Shown one piece after another: positions 46,530 through 56,817 of a stretch of DNA of 64,000 nucleotides. The position numbers and the translations under genes were made by a program. Source of the DNA: Lactarius indigo (Eukaryota; Basidiomycota; Agaricomycetes; Russulales; Russulaceae); NCBI GenBank assembly GCA_025766275.1, contig JAFKAC010000009.1, positions 1,984,001 through 2,048,000 on the forward strand. Reading direction: 5' to 3'. Numbering within the stretch: the first letter of the stretch is position 1; every line of letters begins with the position of its first letter. A model generated the notes under the pieces. The model ran no database searches. It was not told the origin of the DNA and saw nothing but the letters and a program-made list of their open reading frames with translations.

Positions 46530-48247
46530 ATGGCACAGCTGTTAAACCTAAGAAATGCTGTTCCATTCTCCGTCGTATCATTCTTTTTCATCTACTTCTT
46601 TTCCTCCGGCCTGCAGCTTGAACTATCTAGTGATGTTCCGGGAGTCCTCATTAAAAGCGGTTAGCCCCACGATATAAGCCAGCGTTACCGTTTCTAATTC
46701 GCTCCCTAGGTTTCCCGGACTTCGGAAATTATAGGAACATCGGAACTGTATCAGCCGAACAACTTTCATTGGGTTATTTCTTCTTGTTCAAACCCGCTGT
46801 GGGTAGCTTGACGGCCCTAACCCACAGATGACCCAGACAGACGAGCTATATTCGTTGGAGATATCCATGGGATGAATACGTCCCTAGGGTATGCTCTCTG
46901 TCGTTTTTGGCCTTCAACTCCGACTTATTACCGGAGACTAGTGATCTATTGAAACAAATCTCTTACAACGGGGATAAAGACACCCTCATTCATCTCGGTG
47001 ATATTATCGCAAAGGGTCCGCACGAAGGGTCTCTATCGGTACTGTCTTTCATGAGTACAAACAACATCACTGGCGTACGGGGAAACCATGACCAGAAGGT
47101 CATCGAGTGGCGTGCGTGGATAAACTGGGTCCAGGGTTTGGAGTCCGGTACCGGTTCGCGGTGGCTCCTAGACCTCGAGGAGAAGTGGGAACAAGGCAAC
47201 GTCAGTGGGAAACTGGATGACGACTCAGATACGGAAGATTGGGTGAAAGAACAGATGCGAGATGGAAGAAAGGATCACAAATGGTGGTCAAGAGTCCCAA
47301 AGGGGTGGAAGTTGTTCTCTGATCATTACCGGGTTGCTCGGTATGTTCCCTCTCCACTCTCTCATCTTTTGGATTAGTCTGATAGAGCACAAGGGATATG
47401 TCAAAGTCAGACTACAATTATCTCTGCTCACTGCCGCTGGTGCTTCATCTCCCATCCGAACACGCCTTCTTAGCACACGGCGGGCTCCTTCCGTATGACC
47501 CAATGCACTCCATAAGCTCTAAGCGACAGCCACTTGCACACTCACCGAAACTCCCTTCGGCGTTTGAGGGTGGCTCCATTGCGACTTCGCGAAATGCTCA
47601 GGAACTCGCCATCCTCGATGATATAAAGCAGAATAATGACCCATGGGTGGTACTGAATATCCGAAATCTACGGAACGACAATACTGTGTCGAGGTAGGTC
47701 GTCATCACCCCCTCTCTGACGTATTTACTGAATCCGTATGGGGAGTGCAATAGGAAAACAAACAAGGGTAAACCCTGGGCTGACATATGGAATGGAACGA
47801 TGTCACGGTGTGCAGGATTTGAGCCATCCACACAGGCCAAGGGAGATACCCTTCCTTGCTACCCATCGACGGTGGTTTATGGCCATACGGCCTCTCGTGG
47901 CTTGGACATACACAGGTGGACTGTAGGTTTAGATACCGGATGCGTACGTGATAATATCATCCTTTGCTTCGTTTCTAACGAGCCGTGTGCAGGTCTACGG
48001 TCGCAGACTGACGGCGCTTATACTGGACTCCGACACCGCACAGTCACGTCGGGAAAGTGTTTCTCTTAGCGACGTTGAGGCGCACACCTACAATTCCCGT
48101 AGTGAAGATGATGGTGATGACGACGACGACGACGACGACGACGACGAAGAGGGAAGCGATGGCGTCAAGTCGAACGGGGAGATCATCCCATTCGGCGACC
48201 AAGGGCAAGCGCGACTTGCCAGTGTCGAGTGTCACAAGCCCAAATAA
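46530..48247 (+). CDS. PPN2: PPN2-like calcineurin-type phosphatase (endopolyphosphatase candidate)
   Basis: Metallophosphatase anchored by an N-terminal hydrophobic segment (FSVVSFFFIYFFSSGLQL). Relatives such as yeast Ppn2 cleave vacuolar polyphosphate. All metal-binding motifs are present: FVGDIHGMN, LIHLGDIIAKGP, VRGNHDQKV, FLAHGGLLP and VVYGHTASRGLDI, ending WTVGLDTGCVYG. Between GNHD and LAHGG lies a Trp/Asp-rich insert of about 90 residues (KWWSRVPKGWKLF). The C-terminus carries a run of about a dozen Asp from a GAC microsatellite (48115-48148). Six short introns splice in frame. About 480 residues. Confidence 0.87.
48115..48148 (+). repeat. GAC microsatellite coding poly-Asp
   Basis: About eleven consecutive GAC/GAT/GAA triplets give a poly-acidic tract in the tail of the PPN2-like protein. 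Confidence 0.8.
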
Positions 48248-49040
48248 CAGAAACATCATAGCGCTACCTGCGTAGCGCCTCTGCACTCTTCTATCATAGC
48301 CACGTATATAGATTGCCCATCAAGATTGTATCGATACATTAATCGCATAATATTGTATGTTGGTTTGGGGATCGGATATCATTAGTTTGGCTTGCTCGGG
48401 TTGCCAGTGGTGTGTATGACTATTATTCTGACTCTGTGCACCCGCTAGTGGGAGTACGGGACTAGTTAACCTGTTGCCAATGTCGCCGATTCTGAAGGTT
48501 AGCTGGGCAAATGCCTCCTTCACTCGCATGCACCAATCGAGCTTGAGAGCTACAGTATGATAGTGAACGACCCACCGTAGACAGTAGACAGTAGGCACTG
48601 GCGGCCCGGCGTGTTGGGTCCTTAAATTGGTGAGCGTTTTCAGTATTGCAACTTCAACTTTTCTAGATCCACAGCGGAGGTGCCCACTCGAAAAGATCTG
48701 TCGTCCGCTCGCAATGGTGCTAGTGTTGATATAGAACCCGTTTGGGTAGCTGCACTTTAAAACATTATTGAAGTGCCACGTGAGTTTCATGTTTTCTGAG
48801 GTTGTATCTTGGTTACATCGCCTCTGATAGCTCCGTCATAGACCCCATCCACACCTCAAAGTCACCAGGTCGAAACGCCGTTACCCCAAGAAGAATGATC
48901 TCGCGCTACGCAAGTCATAATCAGTCCCAACACCCTGCGCTTCCAGAGCCGTGAGACAAATGCCTTGCAAGATCCATGTTGGTCTTGAATGTGTCGTCTT
49001 CTAGGAATGCCCCGGCTATGGCAGCAGCGTCCAGGAATAC
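48248..49040. other. Degenerate region with short diverged repeats
   Basis: No firm gene. The stretch near 48435-48500 (GTTAACCTGTTGCC and flanks) resembles 49940-50010 (GTTAACCCGCTGCC and flanks), so part of it derives from the metacaspase-relic zone. A 156-codon open frame on the minus strand (48320-48790) has no recognisable protein character. Confidence 0.45.
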
Positions 49041-49268
49041 GTGACCTGTCCCTCTACTTCCACTTCGAGTCAACAACCTGGCTACCCTCAGCCGCCTCTT
49101 CCACCCCCGCCCCAGTTTCCCGTTCCGCCAACACACCTCGGTGGCCATGAGAGTACGGTTCCGCCTGTTCTCGGACCCTTCCTTCTTCAGCCGGGGACGG
49201 GACACGTCAACAACTCCACTCGACCCCCGGACGTGTTCCCTCACGCTAATGCTCCAGACTCCGTTTGA
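49041..49268 (+). pseudogene. Inverted fragment of a metacaspase Pro-rich prodomain
   Basis: The frame TSSQQPGYPQPPLPPPPQ, PVPPTHLGGHES, TGHVNNSTRPPDVFPHA repeats in order the prodomain of metacaspase B (TTSQQPNQQPASGYGYPQPP, PIGGHAS, TRPSPPAFPHAF) and of C (IPVPPTYSISSHAS, TTGHVNDPTRPPPPAFPRA). It lies on the opposite strand from the three genes and has no catalytic exons behind it, so it is a relic from an inverted duplication. Confidence 0.65.
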
Positions 49269-49546
49269 CCGCAGCCTTACTTATTTGGTTGTTTCGTCAC
49301 TCCGGACCGTTCACTAGCAGATGTCGGCAACTTATCCGCGTATTCGGCGGCGCAAAAGACTTTCGTGTGGCTGGCGAATATTCGACAGATATCTTACGTG
49401 CTTTGTGCCTAGTCGACGAGGAGCGCACAGCTGTGCTTCCTGCCCTGCGATATCTTCGTGTACAGGAGCCCTCGTCTATGAATGGGTCATTGCGGGACTC
49501 TGTAGAGTCATTTGTCACCCAGCACAGTGACCTGCGCGCCTTCTAA
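49265..49546 (+). pseudogene. Fragment resembling fungal F-box/leucine-rich proteins
   Basis: An open frame with GEYSTDILRALCLVDEERT, LPALRYLRVQEPSSMNGSLRD and SVESFVTQHSDLRAF looks like the C-terminal part of the large agaricomycete F-box family. It overlaps the end of the prodomain fragment by four bases and has no start region of its own. The family match is from memory and weak. Confidence 0.3.
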
Positions 49547-50630
49547 CCCCCCGCCACGAATATGCCGCTACATGTCCAGTGTGGCGTAACAACACCCCAT
49601 CCGTCTCTATTGAATCCTTTGCACCTCCACCGTCGTCTCGTTCTGAAGACACAGTCTACGCACAGCAAGTCCTTTCTTTTTCTTTTTCTTTTTTTTTGGG
49701 AAAGGACGTAGAGCGAGCAGCAGACCCACTCTTCGCGTGTTGTATGTACAAATGATTGTCACAAATTGTTATACACCGCGAGTCCGAGCTGTTGAGCTCA
49801 GGCTGCACGGTCACTCTGCAGCAAAGACTCCGAGTCCGTACACTGTGTGCATTTGTGTGCACCGTATCTCGTTGGTGTGTTGGGTCCCGCAGGTGGTCTT
49901 TATTTTATATAAGCGGTGTGAGAATTGGCCATTCCAACTCTATGCACTCGTCAGTGAGAGTACGGTACATCAAACTCTAGTTAACCCGCTGCCATTATCG
50001 CCATTCAGCAGGTTTCCACGACAAACGCCGCCTTCGCCCACATACGCTAATGAGACGGCTACTGCTGCACATCGCCGGGTGCGTCCAAGAATGAACGGTG
50101 GGAGCCTTTGGAACTCGATACGCCGAGAGCACTCTAAGGTCGTTGCAGATCGGCCAACGAAGCGAGAATCGGAGTATATTGGAGCGATCTGTGGGATCTC
50201 CGGTAATACGTGGGATGGAAGGTATAAAGGGTTGTAAAAACAGGGAAAGAGGTAATCCATGACCGCCAGGGGCGCAGACGGTCGTCTTATATCTGGTCAG
50301 CGAATATTTGGAGTGTATGTAAACTCAGAGATGCGTATGTGGAGCGACGTTGAAGTGTCGCAAGTGACGTAGGCTGCTTGTAGCCATGACCTGTGTCCGT
50401 TGGGCAGAGAGAGCGAGCCATTTCTCTTTCAACTGGCCTGCTTATGTCCCATCTCTCGACAAACGACTTCCCAACCCTCCCGCCACGTCACTCGTGTGTC
50501 GGTTTGAGTGCACCACATACACCGAAGGGGAGTTCACGTCACGAAGTTGGGAATGTTGATTCTTTGAGGGAGTTCGCCAGTTTAGGTGATAGTAAACCAT
50601 TGGTCGATATCCTACAATGTGGAAGGTAAG
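49547..50630 (-). repeat. Spacer unit downstream of metacaspase C, diverged copy
   Basis: The part from about 50160 to 50630 matches, with many changes, the spacer after metacaspase B (about 53640-54030). Shared pieces include GCGATCTGTGGG/GCAATCTGTGGG and the identical CCGCCAGGGGCGCAGACGGT. A T-rich run occurs at 49675-49700. No intact gene is present. The unit is more decayed than its partner. Confidence 0.6.
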
Positions 50631-52955
50631 TCAAGTCCCAGGGCATGTTTCTGAGAAGAAGCGTACAATCGGATGAGAACTTGAGAGCTATAGCATAGAT
50701 TGGGGTCAATAAGAGCAGTGTAGCTTCGTGGAGTTGGCCTTACCTGAGGTCGCTGCCTGATGCCGTTTGCATTCATATAGGTGCTAATGATATTTTCCTC
50801 AGATGGACGTGCAGCACAGCGAAGCGTACATACCGGAGACTCCAGATGATATCGAGGCAGGTTCCACAATTTCCCGAGTTAGTCATATACTCAATGAAGG
50901 CCTGCGAAATCGATCAGGAAGCTCAGGTCGTGTAATCGGTAATCCGACTAGATGTCACTCACTTTTCGCAGCGCACCACCCTCGGTAGGCACCTCGTAGG
51001 CGCTTTCGCTGTCCTTGCACGCACTCAAAGAGATCTGAAACAACGTTGTAGGAGTTGGCGCCTCGCCTGATAAGATAATACTAACCACGTCCGCAGGGCT
51101 TGACTTCTGTTCGACAGTACTTAGATTGTCCGACGGCTTAAGCCTACCGTGCGAGTCGTACTGAGAAAAGTATGTCAGGTCGAGTGGTCCGAAAGGCACG
51201 ATCACTTACAATGAATGGGAGATCTGAAATATGGTAAGAGTCAGAGAATCAAGTAATTTGAAGGATAGCGCACCAAGGAGAGTCCCAGAATGACAGCACT
51301 ACAAAGTTGTCAGTGTGGTCGGGTACGGCAAGGGAACTGGCTCACGTCGAGGACCGCAGTCAGGCGACACCCTTGCGGAAGGGGCTGGACCATTATGTGG
51401 TTTATATCCTGAGTAACGATATCGACCAACAACTAGACCAACAGTTACTTGCCGTGACTCACATCATCGACAATGATCCCAGGTGTAGTTGGGCTTATTG
51501 GGAATTGCCTATCGCCGGTGTAATCCAGGGCGCATACGCCTTTCGCCGTTCAATACATACAAGCCACCTCACGAAAAAGTAGCACAACGTACATTCGTCA
51601 TACCCATCTGGTTCATCTCCACTAGTGTCCTTAACTTGCGTAGCGTGTCCAGAGACTAGATTAATGTTGACGTTAGAGACAGTCATCATATGGGTCAGTA
51701 CTAGGTCAGTATATACTTACAATAAAAGAATAGAGTGTCGCCAGGTTGGGCGCCTTTGACCAACCAATGCATAGCTGCCCGCTGAACGACGTATATATCA
51801 GACAATTGACGCGATAGTTTGGACGGGATTGACTCACAATATTTGCCTTGGTTGGGAGACTCCCAGACTGATCATCAGTAAGGATTTGCATATTACTCCA
51901 CTCGAAATCAAAGGACTCTGGAAGCGATATCAGAAACTTAGCGTTGGATCATATGAAGAAGTGCGATAGTACCGTGGAGAAAACGTGCCATCTTTCGCGC
52001 GTCCTGAACGGCCCACCTCAGTCTAAATCTAGGGTCCGGGTGCGTTGAGTAATTGATCCCGATCTTAGGTTACAATTAAGATCAGTGGCTAGCGCTAACG
52101 TTGCTCATTGTTAAGTCAACATACCACGACTGCTTTCTTCTGTCCGACGCGCGGATAGTAGGGCTGTACAGCTTGCAGGTAGGGTCGGTGGGTCAGGTAT
52201 TCACGGCCTGCATCGTACAGCGGTTGTGATCGCGCTGCTAGAAAAGAACGAGTCAACGAAAATACTCCAGTGACAAGCGAAAGAAGAGTACGTGTAGGCG
52301 AGGGCCGGGTGGGTGGGTTACGACTGGCGTGATTGTTCGGGGAGAGATTGTGATCAGACGATCTGACTGAACGGGACCCAGAAGCATGAGAGGAAACAGC
52401 TCCATATGACGGACTCAAGCTTCCGCCATATGACGGAACCGGCGGGTATGAAGGTTCCGGGACACCTGGACGGCCCGGGGTAGAGAAGCCGCCATCCGGG
52501 TAAAACGGCGGGTGGGTCCGGTCCGGGGCGCGGAAGTCGGGGAACGCGCGAGGGAACGCGGGCGGCGGGGGTCGGGTGGGATCATTGACGTGTCCTGTCG
52601 TCGACTGAGGTAGGGCGGGTCCGAGAACCTGTAGACCCGCACTCGCATGGCTACTGATGGAGTATGTTGGTGGAACGGGGATGTGGGATGGGGGTCTCGA
52701 TGAGTGCGGAGGAGGCTGTTGGTAGCCAGGGTGTGGTATGTATGCTGGAATGCTGCTGTGGGACCTAGGAAAATCCCTAAAATCCCTAGAAGAGTACACT
52801 TTCAGCACCGAGATGCGGAAAGGGAACATGCAAAGCAGAGGTCTCACGGCTGAGGGAAGCTAGCTGGAGGGTGGCTATAGAATGCACCGCGAATTGATGA
52901 CATTTTTAAAGAAGTGAAGCCGAGAAACTCACCGAGACGGATCAGAGCCATACAT
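50631..52955 (-). CDS. Metacaspase C, diverged tandem paralogue
   Basis: Cysteine-protease-fold protein of the type I metacaspase family, which cleaves after Arg or Lys in relatives. It starts at 52955 (MYGSDPSRHPPASFPQP). A prodomain of about 240 residues, rich in Pro, Ser and Tyr, ends PRVGQKKAVV. The p20 part gives IGINYSTHPDPRFRLRWAVQDAR, MQILTDDQ and GAQPGDTLFFYFSGHATQVKD, then SGDEPDGYDE, PLPQGCRLTAVLDCCHSGTLL and a 14-base microexon (51210-51223, DLPF). The p10 part has ISLSACKDSESAYEVP, YMNANGIRQRPQ and LSSSHPIVRFFSETCPGT. The catalytic His and Cys are kept, but FHYSGHGGQ has become FYFSGHATQ and DSCHSG has become DCCHSG. It is one unit of a 3.4 kb tandem duplication with gene B. Confidence 0.78.
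51210..51223 (-). other. 14-base microexon of metacaspase C
   Basis: ATCTCCCATTCATT lies between an acceptor TTTCAG and a donor GTAAG. Together with one base of the previous exon it encodes DLPFI, the residues that follow the catalytic loop in all metacaspases. Confidence 0.75.
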
Positions 52956-54030
52956 TGTTAAAGGAAGTTGATTCAATTTTACTGAGGGGGGAATCAACGA
53001 GGGAGGAACGCATTAGTCGAGACACGAGACTTTTATACGGGAACGCTTGTGCTTGGCTCGAGTCACGGCCGTGTCCTATCACAGGTGCATAGGAATACCA
53101 TCAGTCTCTGGAACCTGCCTAGTAGGCGGTGCATGCAGTGCAAGTCAAGGACCGCCGATATGTTGGAATACTTTCGTCTACCCGGTTTCGGTGTCAAAAA
53201 ACTAGAATTTGGGTCACACTGGTAGATAATGAGCGTGGTTTAAGTGGCCAGAGGCCATGCATATCGCATAGGTCACAAAAGACACCTTGGAGAACAAGTT
53301 CCACAAACAGGGTAGCCTAAGGGTTTTACGTACAACATTATTAGCAGTCCCGTAATTTGGCTAGAAGAGGATAGATCAGGGCTCATGCAAGGAATTGCAG
53401 TGAGGTGTCCTATTAGGAACGCGTGAGCAACGTGTCTGGCAGTGCAGTTTGATTGTTCGTACCATTGGTAAGAGCTCGAGCGCTGAGCAGATAAACAAGG
53501 ACATGAGTTGACAGAAGGGAAACAAATTATCCTTGCTCACCTGCGGCTTCTGGGTATGCTTAGCACGCAAAATACCACTGATATAGTGTCGGTACTGTCC
53601 AAAGTAATCACTGAATCGACTGAAGGAGCTGCTGATATCGGGGCAATCTGTGGGGTCTCCGGTGGTACGTGGGACGAAAGGTATGAAGTGTTTGTTGTAA
53701 AAGCAAAGAACGAAGTAATCAATGTCCGCCAGGGGCGCAGACGGTCGTGTAATTTTTGGAACGTATTTGTAGTCAGAGGTGCGTACGTTGAATGACGTCG
53801 AAGTGTTCCAGGTGACACAGGCCACTTGTAGCCATGAGCTGCGTCCATTGGGGTTCTTCTCCAACTGGCCTGGTCATATCCAATTTTCCGACAAAAAGCT
53901 TCCTGACCCTCCTGCCACACACACCAAAGGGTGTTCGCGTCAGGAAGCTGGTACTGAATTCTTCGAAGGGATTCGCCAGTTTATGTGATAATAAACCGTT
54001 GTTTGATATCCTACGTTGTGGAAAGGTAAG
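52956..54030 (-). pseudogene. Spacer with relic 3' end of a metacaspase A-like gene
   Basis: From about 53650 down to 53381 the minus strand repeats the last exons of metacaspase A: GGTATTTTGCGTGCTAAG (GILRAK), CAGAAGCCGCAG at a donor, then an exon beginning CTCGAGCTC, and GACACCTCACTGCAATTCC before TGA. The middle exon has lost one base against A (TTACCAATG for TCACCCAATG), which breaks the frame. No p20 exons precede it. The rest (53660-54030) is a spacer shared with the region after gene C. Confidence 0.65.
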
Positions 54031-56401
54031 TCAAGTCCCTGGATATGTTTCTGAGAAGAAGCGTACTATCGGATGAGAACTTGAGAGCTATAGCATAGAT
54101 TGGGGTCAATAAGAGCAGTGTAGCTTCCTGGAGCTGGCCTTACCTGAGGTCGCTGCCTGATGCCGTTTGCATTCATATAGAAGCTAATGATATTTTCCTC
54201 AGATGGACGTGCAGCACAGCGAAGCGTACATACCGGAGACTCCAGATGATATCGAAGTAGGTTCCACGAGTTCCCGAGTTCGTCATGTACTCAATGAAAG
54301 CCTGCGAAATTAACCAGGAAACTCAGGTCATGTAAGTGGCGAACCGGTTAAATGACACTTACTTTCCGCAGCGCGCCACCGCCAGCAGGCACCTCGTAGG
54401 CATTTTCGCTGTCCTTGCACGCACTCAAAGAGATCTGAAACAACGTTGTAGGAGTTGGCGCCTCGCCTGATAAGACAATACTAACCACGTCCGCAGGGCT
54501 TGACTTCTGTTCGACAGTACTTAGGTTGTCCGACGACTTAAGCCTACCGTGCGAGTCGTACTGAGCAGAATATGTCAAGTCAAGTGGTCCGAAATGCACA
54601 GTCGCTTACAATGAATGGGAGATCTGAAATATGGTAAGAGTCAGAGAATCAAGGATTTTAACGGATAGCGCACCAAGGAGAGTCCCAGAATGACAGCACT
54701 ACAGATCTGTCAGTATAGCCGGGTATCGCAAAGGGACAGACTCACGTCGAGGACTGCAGTCAGGCGACACCCTTGCGGAAGGGGCTGGACCATTATGCTA
54801 TTTATATCCTGAGTGACGACATCGATCAACGACTAGACCAACGGCTATCCCCTGTGGCTTACATCGTCGACAATGATCCCAGGTGTAGTTGGGCTTATTG
54901 GGAATTGCGCGCTGCCCGTATAGTCCATGGCGCACATGCCTGTTCCTGTTCAATACATATAAGTCACCTCACAAAGTAGGACAGCCTACACTCGTCACGC
55001 CCATCTCGTTCATCTCTGTTCATGTCTTTAGCTTGTGTGGCGTGTCCGGAGACTAATTAAAATTGAAGTTAGGGAAAGTCAACAAACGGGCAAGTATAGG
55101 CACTTACAATAAAAGAATAGAGAGTCGCCGGGTTGGGCGCCTTCGACCAACCAGCTCATAGCCACTCGCTGACGGGTTATATCAATCAGGGATGGACACG
55201 ACGGTTTGTACGGATAACTCACAATATTTGCTTCGGTTGGTAGATCCCAGGGTCTATCTTGTTGGTCATCCCTGAGGAGTCGTATGTTCTTCTCCTCGAA
55301 ACCAAAGCGTCCTGGAAGCGATATCAGAAAAGAAGCGCTTCATCGTATACAATAGGGAGTGCGGTAGTACTGCGAAGAAACTGCGCCATCTCACGCGCGT
55401 CCTCAACAGCCCACTGCAGCCTGAGTCTGGGGTCTCGGTGTGCTGAGTAATTGATTCCGACCTTAGTTTTCCATGAAGATCAGCAGTTAATGTGACTCAT
55501 ATGTCAAGTCCACATACCAAAAGTGCTTTCTTCCGTCCGACGCGCGGACGAAAGGGCTGCACAGCCTGCGGGTGATGTCGGTAGGTTTGGTATCCACGGC
55601 CTGGATCGTACAGTGGTTGTGCCGGTGATTGCACTGCTAGAAAATGACGACTTAACGAGATAATCCGGTGACAAGCGAAAGAAGAAAGAGTACGTGTAGG
55701 TGAGGGCCAGGAGGGTGGGTTACGACTGACGACATTGTTCGGTAAGGCATTGTAATCAGACGGTCTGACTTGTGAACGAGACCCAGAGGCGTGAGAGGGA
55801 ATAGTTTCGTATGGCGGACTTGCACCATATGACTGAACCGACGGGTAAGGTGGAGGTTCAGGGACACCTGTGCGGCCCGGAGTGCCAAACGGGTAAGATG
55901 GCGGAGGAGCGCGGTCCGGGGCACGGGCGTCCGTGAACGCGTGAGGGAACGCGTGAGGGAACGCGGGTGGCGAGGGTCGGGTGTGGTCGTTAGCTTGAAC
56001 ATACCCTGTCCTCGGCTGGGGTCCATGAACCCGTGAAATCGCACTCGCGTGGCCACCGATGGGATTTGTTTGCGGGACGGGTGATTGGTATGGGTGTGGA
56101 GGCGGTTGAGGGTAGCCGTAGCCACTGGCAGGTTGCTGGTTGGGTTGCTGGCTTGTGGTGTACGTGGAACCAGTCTGGTATCCCTGGGGACCGCTATAGC
56201 CGCCGGGAACGTTCCTAGAAGATGGCACGTTCAGTACCAAGATGTGGGCAGGGAATTACGCAAAGCGTCTTACGGCTCTGGAAACCTATCTGGGTGGCTG
56301 GGCCTATGAAATCCACCGCGAATTAATACGATCGAAGAAGCGAGGTCAACTTAGAATCACCTAGACGAACCACCAGAGCGAGAGGAATGAGGATGAGTCA
56401 T
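54031..56401 (-). CDS. Metacaspase B, diverged tandem paralogue
   Basis: Sister of gene C; stop codons are exactly 3,400 bases apart. It starts at 56401 (MTHPHSSRSGGSSR), then PSHPDRFPEP and NVPGGYSGPQGYQTG join through two introns. The Pro-rich prodomain ends PRVGRKKALL. The p20 part gives VGINYSAHRDPRLRLQWAVEDAR, RFGFEEKNIRLLRDDQQ and PGDSLFFYFSGHATQAKD. The acidic calcium-type loop is degenerate (MNRDERDGRDE). An insertion (DYTGSAQFPISPTTPG) lies before IIVDD. Then come PLPQGCRLTAVLDCCHSGTLL, the 14-base microexon (54610-54623), ISLSACKDSENAYEVP, AFIEYMTNSGTRGTYFDI and the end SSSHPIVRFFSETYPGT. All joins keep frame, so it is probably expressed. Whether it is active is open. Confidence 0.78.
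54610..54623 (-). other. 14-base microexon of metacaspase B
   Basis: Identical in sequence and position to the microexon of gene C. It encodes DLPFI after the catalytic Cys exon. Confidence 0.75.
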
Positions 56402-56817
56402 TGAATAGTATAGAATAAGAACAAGGGGGTAAAGAAAGGGATGCAGCACCCTTTCCGATATTATATGATATATTTCTCGCCAGTGACTCGATCCATGGCC
56501 GTGTCCTAGGGTGAATACCAAGAATGTAGGTCTCTGGACCCTGGCTAGGCGGTGTAGTGCACCGGTCCAAACCTGTGACAACCCAAGGACGACCGATATG
56601 TTGAAGAACTTTCGCCGAGCCAGTTTCAGCGATAATAATTTATATCACACTAGTGACCAGGAGACAATGAGCAATGATTTAAATGACCAGAGGCCACGCA
56701 TATCCCCATAGGTTACAAAAGACCACACAACAAGTTCCACAAACAAGGTAGCCTAAGGGTTTACGTACAACATTATTGACAGTTCCGCAATTTAGCCAGA
56801 AGAGGATAGATCAGGGC
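56402..56817. other. Promoter of metacaspase B / downstream of metacaspase A
   Basis: Parts around 56500-56760 match 53040-53340, the region upstream of metacaspase C (shared words such as GGCCGTGTCCTA and TAGCCTAAGGGTTT). The promoter was therefore duplicated with the gene. Confidence 0.55.

Larger units (their letters stand above)
50631..56401 (-). repeat. 3.4 kb tandem duplication carrying metacaspases B and C
   Basis: Unit C (50631-52955 plus the spacer below it) and unit B (54031-56401 plus its spacer) share exon order, introns and microexons. They also share long stretches of near-identity, for example 50640-50830 against 54040-54230 and 51370-51500 against 54740-54900. The prodomain exons have diverged most. 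Confidence 0.85.

Noticed and set aside
48320..48790. A 156-codon minus-strand protein next to the phosphatase
   Set aside because: Composition is unstructured, no motif is seen, and part of the stretch resembles noncoding repeat near 49.95 kb.
49675..49700. T-rich run as a retrotransposon poly-A tail
   Set aside because: No target-site duplication, reverse transcriptase fragment or other element feature was seen nearby.
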